From the NCBI GenBank assembly GCA_977006965.1, contig OZ345360.1, positions 1,426,001 through 1,490,000 of the forward strand: a stretch of DNA of 64,000 nt, read 5' to 3'. The position numbers and the translations under genes are program-made. Shown here one piece after another: positions 11,319 to 19,185 of this stretch. How positions within the stretch are numbered: the stretch's first letter is position 1; every line of letters begins with the position of its first letter. Below the pieces are notes generated by a model. The model did not search any database. It was not told the DNA's origin and saw nothing but the letters and a program-made list of their open reading frames with translations. This DNA comes from Phymatolithon calcareum. Taxonomy: Eukaryota; Rhodophyta; Florideophyceae; Hapalidiales.

Positions 11319-11465
11319 AGATCTTCTTCTCCTTGTCCTTCACGACCAGCCGTGGCACAAGGTGAGGTCCAGACCGTGGACTACGATACACCGCGTATCG
11401 TAGTCCACGGTTAGGATCTCACCTCGTGCCACGTCTGGTCACGAAGAACAAGGAGAAGAAGATCT
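11319..11465. repeat. Nested hairpin inside left arm, 71-bp arms
   Basis: Arms 11319-11389 and 11395-11465 are reverse complements at about 88-90% around a 5-base loop (ACCGC). Each begins or ends with AGATCTTCTTCTCC. The mirrored version is at 13141-13287. Part of this sequence recurs without its partner at 14325-14440. Confidence 0.75.
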
Positions 11466-11488
11466 AAAAACTATGAGGCTTCAAGAGA

Positions 11489-11761
11489 TTACTGTTGAGC
11501 ATTATCGTGTGGAGTGCCTGGCGCAGGATTTGGAGCATGACCGGAAATAGGACCGGGGCCAGGATCAGGAGCAGGATCGTCATCTACGTTTTGAGTGCCG
11601 TTGGGATTACCGTCAGCACCAGCGTCGTCCTTGCAGGCGGGAGTAGAGAGGGAGTCATCTATATCTGTGCGTTTTGAGACAAGCCCGCGACCTGGGGCGG
11701 CCAGGTTGAGGCAGAGGTATGATTTCGGATTGTTGAGGACGGGAGAATTGAAATTGCCCAT
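11489..11761 (-). CDS. Hypothetical 90-codon ORF in inverted-repeat arm
   Basis: The Pro/Asp/Gly-rich reading contains STPACKDDAGADGNPNG and ends in a proline-rich PDPGPG stretch. A divergent paralogue of the central phrase (STPACDAGSDGNPNG) is encoded in opposite orientation about 300 bp away in the same arm, near 11950-11990. Both paralogues recur in the other arm. Two independent copies keeping the same reading suggest this was once coding, probably a retroelement structural or accessory protein. No domain is recognised. Confidence 0.3.
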   Translation of the reverse strand: MGNFNSPVLNNPKSYLCLNLAAPGRGLVSKRTDIDDSLSTPACKDDAGADGNPNGTQNVDDDPAPDPGPGPISGHAPNPAPGTPHDNAQQ

Positions 11762-12000
11762 TGCTGTCGCACATTCGCATTGTGTATTGACGTCCGCGGC
11801 GAAACGGAAAGCAAATTCTGTGATGAGAAGAATTGCGTCTCTGCCGACACAGCACAGGTCGAATCTTTGTGCGAGGTTGGTGCGCCTCGTTTAAGGGGTG
11901 GTGTTAATCTTCTCTCTGGCACACAGATAGAGATGACCCACTGTCTACTCCCGCCTGCGACGCTGGTTCTGACGGCAATCCCAACGGCGTGCAAATCGTA
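11590..12000. repeat. Second nested inverted repeat in left arm
   Basis: The segment about 11590-11669 and the segment about 11922-12000 are reverse complements over roughly 76-80 bp (shared blocks include GCCGTTGGGATT, CAGGCGGGAGTAGA and the TATCTGTG end), enclosing ~250 bp. The divergence is larger than between the two big arms, so this inversion is older than the 1.2-kb one. Confidence 0.65.
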
Positions 12001-12167
12001 CATGAAGAGCCTGCCGCTATTCCTGCTGCTGATCCTGCCTCTCTCTGGATATTGCTCCTCAAGATATTTTGGAAGAGTAGGTCGACATTTTTTAGCACCC
12101 GGGAAAAGAGTTTAAATATTGAAATAGTCCCATTTGAAGGGGACCTTTGTCGTCTATTTATACAGTG

Positions 12168-12441
12168 CTATGTATTGTATGTTGAAATCGTCGTGTAATA
12201 TGCATGCTACCTCCGCTAATAGATCGAGCTGCATGCGGTGTTGGGACGTTTGCAGTCATGCAGGACACAATTAGTGCATGACCTTCATGCCTGCTTTTCT
12301 CCATTTGTGCACATGCGAACGAAGCTAAGAATGATGTCGAGGTCTCTCTGGCTCGACGGTATCCCAATTCGCTCTTTCAGGCACATTCCTGGGTCGAAGT
12401 TTACTGTTCTCTAATCACCGACAAATCGTAGTCAGATAAGG
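12168..12441. repeat. Spacer of the giant inverted repeat
   Basis: This is the ~274-bp unpaired centre. Its last part (12346-12426) is a direct copy of 10853-10933 just outside the left arm: both have CAATTCGCTC and CAGGCACATTCCTGGG, then CTGTTCTCTAATCACCGACA. The spacer is therefore itself a duplicated segment, which suggests the structure arose through template switching or fold-back replication rather than two independent insertions. Confidence 0.6.
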
Positions 12442-12845
12442 CACTATAAATAGACGACAAAGGTCCCCTTCAAATGGGACTGTTTCAATATTTAAACTCT
12501 TTTCCCCGGTGCTAAAAAATGTCGACCTACTCTTCCAAAATATCTTGAGGAGCAATATCCAGAGAGAGGCAGGATCAGCAGCAGGAATAGCGGCAGGCTC
12601 TTCATGTACGATTTGCACGCCGTTGGGATTGCCGTCAGAACCAGCGTCGCAGGCGGGAGTAGACAGTGGGTCATCTCTATCTGTGTGCCAGAGAGAAGAT
12701 TAACACCACCCCTTAAACGAGGCGCACCAACCTCGCACAAAGATTCGACCTGTGCTGTGTCGGCAGAGACGCAATTCTTCTCATCACAGAATTTGCTTTC
12801 CGTTTCGCCGCGGACGTCAATACACAATGCGAATGTGCGACAGCA

Positions 12846-13118
12846 ATGGGCAATTTCAATTCTCCCGTCCTCAACAATCCGAAATCATACCTCTGCCTCA
12901 ACCTGGCCGCCCCAGGTCGCGGGCTTGTCTCAAAACGCACAGATATAGATGACTCCCTTTCTACTCCCGCCTGCAAGGACGACGCTGGTGCTGACGGTAA
13001 TCCCAACGGCACTCAAAACGTAGATGACGATCCTGCTCCTGATCCTGGCCCCGGTCCTATTTCCGGTCATGCTCCAAATCCTGCGCCAGGCACTCCACAC
13101 GATAATGCTCAACAGTAA
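12846..13118 (+). CDS. Hypothetical 90-codon ORF, mirror copy in right arm
   Basis: The translation is identical to the minus-strand ORF at 11489-11761. The identity reflects recent duplication or gene conversion of the arms and is not independent evidence of selection. Confidence 0.3.
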   Translation: MGNFNSPVLNNPKSYLCLNLAAPGRGLVSKRTDIDDSLSTPACKDDAGADGNPNGTQNVDDDPAPDPGPGPISGHAPNPAPGTPHDNAQQ

Positions 13119-13520
13119 TCTCTTGAAGCCTCATAGTTTTTAGATCTTCTTCTCCTTGTTCTTCGTGACCAGACGTGGCACGAGGTGAGATCCTAACCGT
13201 GGACTACGATACGCGGTGTATCGTAGTCCACGGTCTGGACCTCACCTTGTGCCACGGCTGGTCGTGAAGGACAAGGAGAAGAAGATCTACACCTCGGGCG
13301 AGCGTCAAGGACGAGGTTTCAGTCACTTTCGCATTCCATTCAGACCTTGAGAAAAGGACGGGTATCGATTTCTCGTGAAATGGATGCTCGTCATTTCGAT
13401 AACCAAATTCCAGAATAAAGCTTTTCTTCTCTTCATCACAAGGCAGCACACTTCATTGAAATGTGTTTCTGCTGCAACATGGCACGAGCACTTAGTGCTC
13501 CTGCGAGTTGCTTACACTCG

Positions 13521-13702
13521 TCATGTCATGTCACTTGCTTTGTCCCCTCGTGGGGCTCGCAAGGCAGCGCATTATTCTTAATTAACTTCTACTTAGATGA
13601 CGGCAGATCGTTATTTCTGCGAGGTAATTAGGAAAGCACTCCTTCTTCTCTGCCTACTGCTCGACAACTCGATTCCACCCGGAGCAAGCGTGGTGGTTCT
13701 AC
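13521..13702. mobile_element. 182-bp insertion with 14-bp target-site duplication
   Basis: The sequence GTTGCTTACACTCG occurs at 13507-13520 and again at 13703-13716, exactly flanking 182 bp that are absent from the otherwise matching left arm (the empty site near 11085-11098). This gives a clean before/after comparison. The insert has no ORF and no terminal inverted repeats, and ends in a non-A-rich stretch. A tRNA-like phrase (ACTCGATTCCACCCGGAGCAAGC) near 13668 recalls a Pol III B box, so a SINE is possible but unproven. Confidence 0.75.
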
Positions 13703-13735
13703 GTTGCTTACACTCGTAGCAATGAAACATAAACA

Positions 13736-13830
13736 GACGGTAGGCTTCAACGGACTACGCACTGGCAGGTAGCAACTGAGGAAGCCTTTCCCTATATTCG
13801 TCAGACAGTGAATCTTTTGAATAAACCACA
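13736..13830 (+). repeat. Dispersed stem-loop tail repeat, copy b
   Basis: Mirror of copy a within the right arm, with a few differences (AATCTTTTGAATAAACC at the A-rich end). Confidence 0.7.
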
Positions 13831-13934
13831 GTTGTAAAATGAAATATAATGGAGTTTTATTTGAGCTCGATATGTCGATGCAGAGGATGAAGTTGTCATT
13901 GAAACCATAGGATTTCTTACCGAAGCTGAAGCAC

Positions 13935-14336
13935 ATGGTGAGGGAGTCCTTGGAATCGAAGTCGATGCTAGAAGCGGATACAGACAATGACGGAGAGGAA
14001 GTCGCGGACGCGGACACACTTGCGGACGGTGACGACGAAGAGGTCGGACTGGCCGTAGGTCAAGCGCAAACGAGCGAGCTCTTAGAGCTCTTGTATCACC
14101 ACCCCATCGAGCTTACCACCGACTCATGGTCTGTGTACAATCTTGTCACGTCGACAAAAGAGCCTGCAGAACGCTTGAACAAAGTCGATTTAATGGCCGT
14201 GAGAGACGCTTTTGAAGATGATCGAATACAACGGGTCCATTGGTGTGCTGAGCACAACGTTGCCGATGCCCGAACCACAGAGAACCGGAAAACCGCGGCG
14301 CATCTTCTTCAAACTTTACGCAATGAAAGTGGCTGA
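13935..14336 (+). pseudogene. Acidic repeat fused to RNase H fragment (right, deleted copy)
   Basis: The frame starts with an Asp/Glu/Ala-rich repeat, then reads straight into the RNase H region (TTDSWSVYNLV ... HNVADA). It corresponds to the left-hand 9840-10573 in inverted orientation but lacks about 275 bp between the two parts; the join lies at a GTAGGT microhomology. The ADALTK motif of the left copy is altered here (ADARTT), consistent with decay. Confidence 0.55.
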
Positions 14337-14441
14337 AACCTCGTCTTTGACGCCCGACCGAGGTGTATAGGTATCCACTGTCTGGATCTCACCTCATGCC
14401 ACGGCTGGTCGCGAAGAACAAGGAGAAGAAGATCTAAAAAT
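14325..14441 (+). repeat. Third partial copy of the inverted-repeat sequence
   Basis: Matches 11275-11315 joined to about 11410-11470 (GCTGAAACCTCGTC..., then CACCTC...GGAGAAGAAGATCTAAAAA). It continues after the solo LTR at 14786-14830 (TATGAGGCTTCAAGAGATTACTG). The LTR has thus split a copy of this repeat. Confidence 0.65.
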
Positions 14442-14785
14442 TGTAATCAATGAGTGTCTTGATATAAAGGTTCGGTTTATCTTGAAAATCAGTGCTCTTT
14501 CTCTGATGCGATATCTCAGTCTAAAATGCGATCAGGATCGCAGCTTAAATGGGGGCGGGGGCGATGTACACTCTGCAAAAAGGGCGGGCACTAACTGACA
14601 CTAGACTAATAGTACGTTAAGTGTTAGTCTCTGTCGGCTATTAATCCGTTGATTCCTCTTGGAAGAGTCATTCACCATACTGTGTTGACAGTGTCGGTGG
14701 ATAGATCGCAAGGAGCCGTTAGAGAGCTGCTAGGTCGATGGTGACAATGTCGTTCATTACACCCCTGCATCATTGCGTGTCTACA
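14442..14785 (+). mobile_element. Solo LTR, family L, copy 1
   Basis: This is a 344-bp element starting TGTAATCA and ending GTGTCTACA, flanked by AAAT on both sides (14438-14441 and 14786-14789). Removing it restores the sequence seen uninterrupted at 11465-11490, which confirms an insertion. Homologous to 46850-47178 and to 37261-37600. TG...CA ends plus a short target duplication and no internal coding region fit an LTR left by recombination. Confidence 0.8.
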
Positions 14786-14839
14786 AAATTATGAGGCTTC
14801 AAGAGATTACTGCTGAGCATTATCGTCTGGGATATGTAG

Positions 14840-15812
14840 TGATGTTTTAAAAGCTCCCAACGCCTCATCTAGGAGTAATAAGGCTTGCTTTTCGAACGGT
14901 TTTCTAATGTATCGTAGTCTGGTCACTCAGGACCTCCTTCATTCGAATTTCTCTTCTGACAAGTGCTTATGTGAGTCGTTTGCACTCATCTTCCGCATCA
15001 GGGCCCATCTGCGATGATGATAAAAAGCGTTGGAGCGCAACCAGCTCAATTACCTCTGCGATACCAAAGTACTCACGCAGTATCGAAGTTCTCAAAAGTG
15101 GTGCTCGATTAAATATCAGCCTCAGGAATCTCCGCCGTGTCGTCCTGTCCCTTAAGCGGAGGATCCCTGGTAGTTTGGCGATTCAATGGGAATCGTCACT
15201 GAAATTTTCTTCCTGTGCCCATACCTCGGTTACTTCTCTTCTACTGTTCTTCTTCGATATTGCTCCCTGTTACGCTTATTGTAAGGCTTTCCTCAAGTCG
15301 TCAATTCCTTGAGACACTCATCGTCCTTCGTTGCTTCCTATGTCATCACAATGGAATGAGGACATCCAAACCGTGGTCGCGCAGACATTCAAGGAGATAC
15401 ATCCTCGCACAATTTTCTCGAGGGAGGATAAAGAGGACTCAGAATTCTCATCCACATATTCTTCCAACTCGACGACGATGTTTCCTTGGTGGACTTCTTG
15501 TAGCTCGGAAAGCGGTTTTGTTCCAGTTAGTCCTGAGTTTGGTACTTTAGCTGTAAGGCATTATGATTATGACCAGAGCACGGTACCCTCACCTTAAACC
15601 CAAGATATATGAATACCTTAAAGCTCTTAAGTCGTCTAATCGTTTGCCTGCTAGCAGGACAACTGGACATATTTTAAAACATGTACCCTGCTATATCACG
15701 TATACATGCTTATCCTACTTGTTCTTTAGATCCATTCTCAATTGCAGGTACATGCTGTCGCATGCGCAAAACAGATGATGTGAGTCGCTAAAAATGTCCA
15801 GATACAGAATGT
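14840..15812. other. Gene-free stretch with unassigned open frames
   Basis: Open frames at 14971-15312, 15215-15550 and 15331-15597 overlap each other and carry no motif I recognise. Given the neighbours they are probably retroelement debris or chance. Confidence 0.35.
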
Positions 15813-15932
15813 CCCACCAGACGACTTTTTTTATAATTTTCCCTATTCCCTACAGACTTCCGAAGATATGGGCAAGGCTTCCTCAGATGCTACCTACCTT
15901 TGTGAAACTCACGAAACGCCCACCAGACGACT
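15813..15932 (-). mobile_element. Small retroposon with poly(A) and 14-bp target duplication (tail repeat copy c)
   Basis: CCCACCAGACGACT is present at 15813-15826 and 15919-15932. The 92 bp between them reads, on the minus strand, a copy of the dispersed stem-loop tail (GGTAGCATCTGAGGAAGCCTTGCCC...) ending in an A-run (seen as a T-run from 15827) directly at the target duplication. A poly(A) end, a short body and a long variable target duplication are the signature of target-primed reverse transcription by LINE machinery. Confidence 0.75.
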
Positions 15933-16963
15933 GCTGCACTAATAGCTAGAGACAGCAGGAGCTACAGTAGCGGGATTTGAATCTAGTTGAGCAGCAGCGC
16001 TAACCAGCAGTAAAGAACGTGGAACAGAAATGCAGGTTTCATAGACGTGGGTGCATCCCCAGGAAAGAATTTGAGCACTCTGCGCGGCGATACGATTGGC
16101 CTGCATGAAGAATACACAGCCGAGAAGAAGGCCGTATCAGTCTACAACGACAAGTATAAGGCGAGGACATTAGCACGACTTTGCTTTCGTCATGCACAAC
16201 ATACGGAAATTTTAGCGCAAATAAGTGGTGAACAAGGGAAATGTGAAAAATATTGCACGGAACCCCTCCGGCTAACCAAGATGTATATTAACAAATCGTA
16301 CCGGACATTGATGTTACTGAAGGCCATCAAGGCTCCCACGTTGCTGACTTGTTTTGCTGTAGCTCGTGTTTCTGAGGAGCTTCTGGGGAAAAGGAGTTAT
16401 GACGTCGAATTGTATTGTCTTCTGCATTTCGCCCAAGTGAGGTTAGAAGCGCTTCGAAGGTCTAAGTTTTCTCCATTCCCATGTTCCAATGCGGAGTGGA
16501 GTGGAGAAGCCAAGCGCTCGAGCGCCTTTCCTGCTTCCTACACGTCCGGCTGATGTCGAATACCTATTTTTCTTCGTTAACTTCCTCGTTCCCGGATGCA
16601 TCCTTTTGTTGCTGCGATTCTAGGATACCGCCGATATTCGATGTTCAAGACAGGCGGAATGAAACAAAAGCATGTCTGGTAGGAGAGTGCGACAAGCGGC
16701 TACAAATGTGCAGCTGTCCGAATGCAATCGAAACCGATGAGATCGACGTCATACAGTTTGTACACGTTGCACATTCTGTAATTCTCATCTGAAAGTGAAT
16801 CACATTACACAGCTACGAGTTACAGCGCCGCAAATCGCACGTCGTCGATGGTTAGGAGATGGCCATCTGAGCCAAGTCTGGTTTCGTCCCGTTTGGCAAC
16901 CTGCGCTCAGATCGAATCTCTACTGCGGTCGCTTGTACTCCAGACTTGCACCCCGGAATCGCA
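15933..16963. other. Intergenic; one orphan ORF
   Basis: Apart from the 168-codon ORF listed next, nothing recognisable. The final part must contain the eIF3i promoter; I see no clear TATA box. Confidence 0.35.
16047..16553 (+). CDS. Hypothetical ORF, 168 codons
   Basis: The reading is not low-complexity and contains several Cys residues and short amphipathic segments (KAPTLLTCFAVARVSEELLG). I recognise no family. The first codon in the frame is not ATG; the first ATG is well inside. It lies between repeats and the eIF3i gene. It could be an old gene fragment or a chance frame. Confidence 0.2.
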   Translation: MGASPGKNLSTLRGDTIGLHEEYTAEKKAVSVYNDKYKARTLARLCFRHAQHTEILAQISGEQGKCEKYCTEPLRLTKMYINKSYRTLMLLKAIKAPTLLTCFAVARVSEELLGKRSYDVELYCLLHFAQVRLEALRRSKFSPFPCSNAEWSGEAKRSSAFPASYTSG

Positions 16964-17947
16964 ATGCGTCCCTTGCTTCTGAAGGGCCATGAACGGCCTC
17001 TGACGCGCGTGAAATTCAACCGGGAGGGCGATCTCCTTTTTACCACTGCGATGGACAAGGCGCCCACGGTGTGGCGCGCCAGTGACGGTGAGCGAATAGG
17101 CACATATCGAGGGCATAACGGAGCTGTTCGAGACATCGATGTGACTTATAACTCGGAGCGCGTCGTTACAGGCTCCGCCGACAATTCTGCAATATTGTGG
17201 GATGCGGAAACGGGATCGAAGCTCCATCAGTGGGATTTCAAATCGCCGGTGCGGTGCGTTGCGTTCTCACCTGGTGATAGCATCATTGCCATCGCGACTG
17301 CGAAATTGATGGGCCAGGATTCGAATGTTTACCTCTTCGCGCATGACATGAATTCCGCGGAGCAGAGCACGGAACCAATTGGCGTGCTCGAGGGACATGA
17401 GGGTACCATTGTGCGTTTGCATTGGTATCCGACAGGCGAGATGATTCTCACCGGTGCCGGAGACAAGACTGTGCGAAAGTGGGATGTGACATCTGGCGAG
17501 GAGATTGACTGTGTTATTGCACATAGTCTGGAGTTGACGGACGTTCAATTCGCACCGGATTATATGACGTTTGTCACGTCATCGAAGGATAGTAGCGCTA
17601 AGTTGTGGGACTTTGAAACGCTTGAGTGTATGAAGACTTTTACGGTGGACCATCCTGTGAACTCGGCGACGATTTCTTCGCTTTTCCCACATGTGCTGCT
17701 TGGCGGTGGTCAGGATGCAAGCAAGGTTACAACGACTTCGGATCGCGCGGGCAAGTTCGAAGGCAAGTTTTTCCATCTCGTGTATGAAGAGGAGCTTTGT
17801 AGGGTGAAGGGACATTTCGGTCCCATCAATACGGTGGCTTTTTCTCCGGATGGAAAGCAGTATGTTTCTGGGGGAGAGGACGGTTTCGTGAGGTTGCACA
17901 GTATGGATGAAGAGTATTTCACCAGGTCGGAGGAAACTAACGTGTAA
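16964..17947 (+). CDS. EIF3I: Translation initiation factor eIF3 subunit i (TIF34), WD40 protein
   Basis: eIF3i is a seven-bladed WD40 subunit of the eIF3 complex that brings mRNA and Met-tRNA to the 40S ribosome in the cytosol. The ATG at 16964 gives MRPLLLKGHERPLT, the family's typical N-terminus, so I prefer it over the ATG six codons upstream. The protein is 327 residues, the usual length. WD-type repeats are visible throughout: GHNGAVRDIDV with SADNSAILWDAETG, GHEGTIVRLHW with GAGDKTVRKWDVTSG, SSKDSSAKLWD, and the last GHFGPINTVAFSPDGKQYVSGGEDGFVRLH, followed by the family's short acidic tail. Single exon. Its stop lies 126 bp from the convergent ferredoxin gene. Confidence 0.95.
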   Translation: MRPLLLKGHERPLTRVKFNREGDLLFTTAMDKAPTVWRASDGERIGTYRGHNGAVRDIDVTYNSERVVTGSADNSAILWDAETGSKLHQWDFKSPVRCVAFSPGDSIIAIATAKLMGQDSNVYLFAHDMNSAEQSTEPIGVLEGHEGTIVRLHWYPTGEMILTGAGDKTVRKWDVTSGEEIDCVIAHSLELTDVQFAPDYMTFVTSSKDSSAKLWDFETLECMKTFTVDHPVNSATISSLFPHVLLGGGQDASKVTTTSDRAGKFEGKFFHLVYEEELCRVKGHFGPINTVAFSPDGKQYVSGGEDGFVRLHSMDEEYFTRSEETNV

Positions 17948-18073
17948 AAAATTCTATTGCTTAGAGGGACACTTTGATAAATCCTGGATTACCCGCGAGA
18001 ATATAGCTGAGCTCACTGGTGAAGAGAACGGGGGTTTGGAAATAGTGGTACGCTGCATGTAGTTAATACTAAA

Positions 18074-18544
18074 TCAATGCTCTTCATCAGGCAGTATACC
18101 GCCCCATTCTACACCCCCGCCTTCAAAGGACGAGCCAAATTGAGCGACGTAAACTTCATCTTCCTTTTGCAAAGTACATTCGATATCGCTGCGCGGGTAG
18201 CTGACGCAGAGCAGGGCATACCCCTTGGCGCGCATCTCTTTCAACAGCCCTAGTGCCTCGTCTTGCTCCACGGTACCGTCTGAAATTCGCACAGCGCAGG
18301 TAGTGCAGCATCCATTGCGACACGAATCCGGTACGTCTTTTCCGGCCTCCTGCATTGTCGATAAGATGTAGCGGTCTTCGGGAACATCGACGGTATGAAC
18401 CACGCCCTTCTTCGGGTCGTGGACTGTAACTTTGTACTTTCGCGCATTTGGGTTCTGCGCATGATGGAATAATGGAAGCATGGCGCGCATGGGCTCGCAG
18501 AACGTTTGATTAGAAGTTGAAATCAAAAGTGACCTACTCAACAT
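18074..18544 (-). CDS. Plastid ferredoxin-like [2Fe-2S] protein, FdC2 type
   Basis: 156 residues from the first ATG (18544). The C-terminal ~115 residues match the plant FdC2 (ferredoxin C2) family: YKVTVHDPKKGVVH, VPEDRYILSTMQEAG, then the cluster-binding loop SCRNGCCTTC with ligands C75, C80 and C83, the fourth ligand C113 in ALLCVSYPRSD, and the family's C-terminal EDEVYVAQFG extension that ordinary ferredoxins lack. The additional Cys (C79) next to a ligand is also typical of FdC2. The first ~35 residues are a plausible transit peptide. FdC2 is a stromal electron-transfer protein implicated in plastid redox metabolism in plants; its partner here is unknown. Confidence 0.85.
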   Translation of the reverse strand: MLSRSLLISTSNQTFCEPMRAMLPLFHHAQNPNARKYKVTVHDPKKGVVHTVDVPEDRYILSTMQEAGKDVPDSCRNGCCTTCAVRISDGTVEQDEALGLLKEMRAKGYALLCVSYPRSDIECTLQKEDEVYVAQFGSSFEGGGVEWGGILPDEEH

Positions 18545-18556
18545 TGGTGCGAGCAA

Positions 18557-19185
18557 ATGCTCTTGAGCATACGTACGCCGGGTAGTGCGCCATCCCTTCT
18601 CTTCATTGAAATTGCGGGTCGTCGCCGAAAAGACGCCACAGACGGAAGCGAAGGGCTGAGGAAGGCCATGTTTCCCAGAATCATGGTGGTCACTGCGAGA
18701 GAATTTGAGTCAGGCGTTGGAGGTCGGGAGATTTTGACGGCGAGATAGCCGCAGTGATCACCACGGCTTACAGTGATATCTTCAATTCGACAAGAATGTC
18801 GCAAGAAAATTTGGGACTAATCGCCTGGAGGGCCACGCTCAATATCAGCCCCTCGAGGTCAAGGAGAATAGGCGCAGAATCCAAAAACATGCCGTGCAGT
18901 GAAACATAAGCTCGAAAAATGCTCACACTTGCGCTTGTGCTCTGGAGAAGCAGGCGAGTTCTTGCACTCAGCATTTTACAAGATTGAAAGGATCAATCTT
19001 GACATCGTAGGAGAATAAAACCTGTAAACGCATCAGACGCAATTTTTGAAAATGAACAAACTGTTTCTGAAATCCCGACGACGATCGGCCCGAACATCGA
19101 TGTCAAAGAAGACAAAGCTGCAAAAGTTATCTCCACAAAGCAAATATGTCACATCTACTCGACTACTGCAATGAAAAATAAATAT
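18557..19185. other. Intergenic between FdC2 and PGDH
   Basis: About 630 bp downstream of the PGDH stop and upstream of the FdC2 start. No further gene seen; it should include the FdC2 promoter and the PGDH 3' region. Confidence 0.35.

Larger units (their letters stand above)
10946..12167 (+). repeat. Left arm of ~1.22-kb giant inverted repeat
   Basis: This arm is the reverse complement of 12442-13860 at very high identity (by eye around 99% over the inner kilobase: open frames in both arms translate identically except for one residue). It contains two nested inverted repeats (11319-11465 and 11590-12000) and a copy of the dispersed tail repeat at 10972-11068. No transposase or polymerase is encoded. 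The largest reading, about 90 codons ending at 11489 (minus), is Pro/Asp/Gly-rich. Confidence 0.85.
12442..13860 (-). repeat. Right arm of giant inverted repeat
   Basis: This is the reverse complement of 10946-12167. It is 1419 bp long, versus 1222 bp for the left arm. The difference is accounted for by a 182-bp insertion plus its 14-bp target duplication (13521-13716). Removing those gives 1223 bp. Confidence 0.85.

Noticed and set aside
13640-13702. tRNA gene in the 182-bp insertion
   Set aside because: Only a T-arm-like phrase is visible; I could not pair an acceptor stem or find an anticodon arm.
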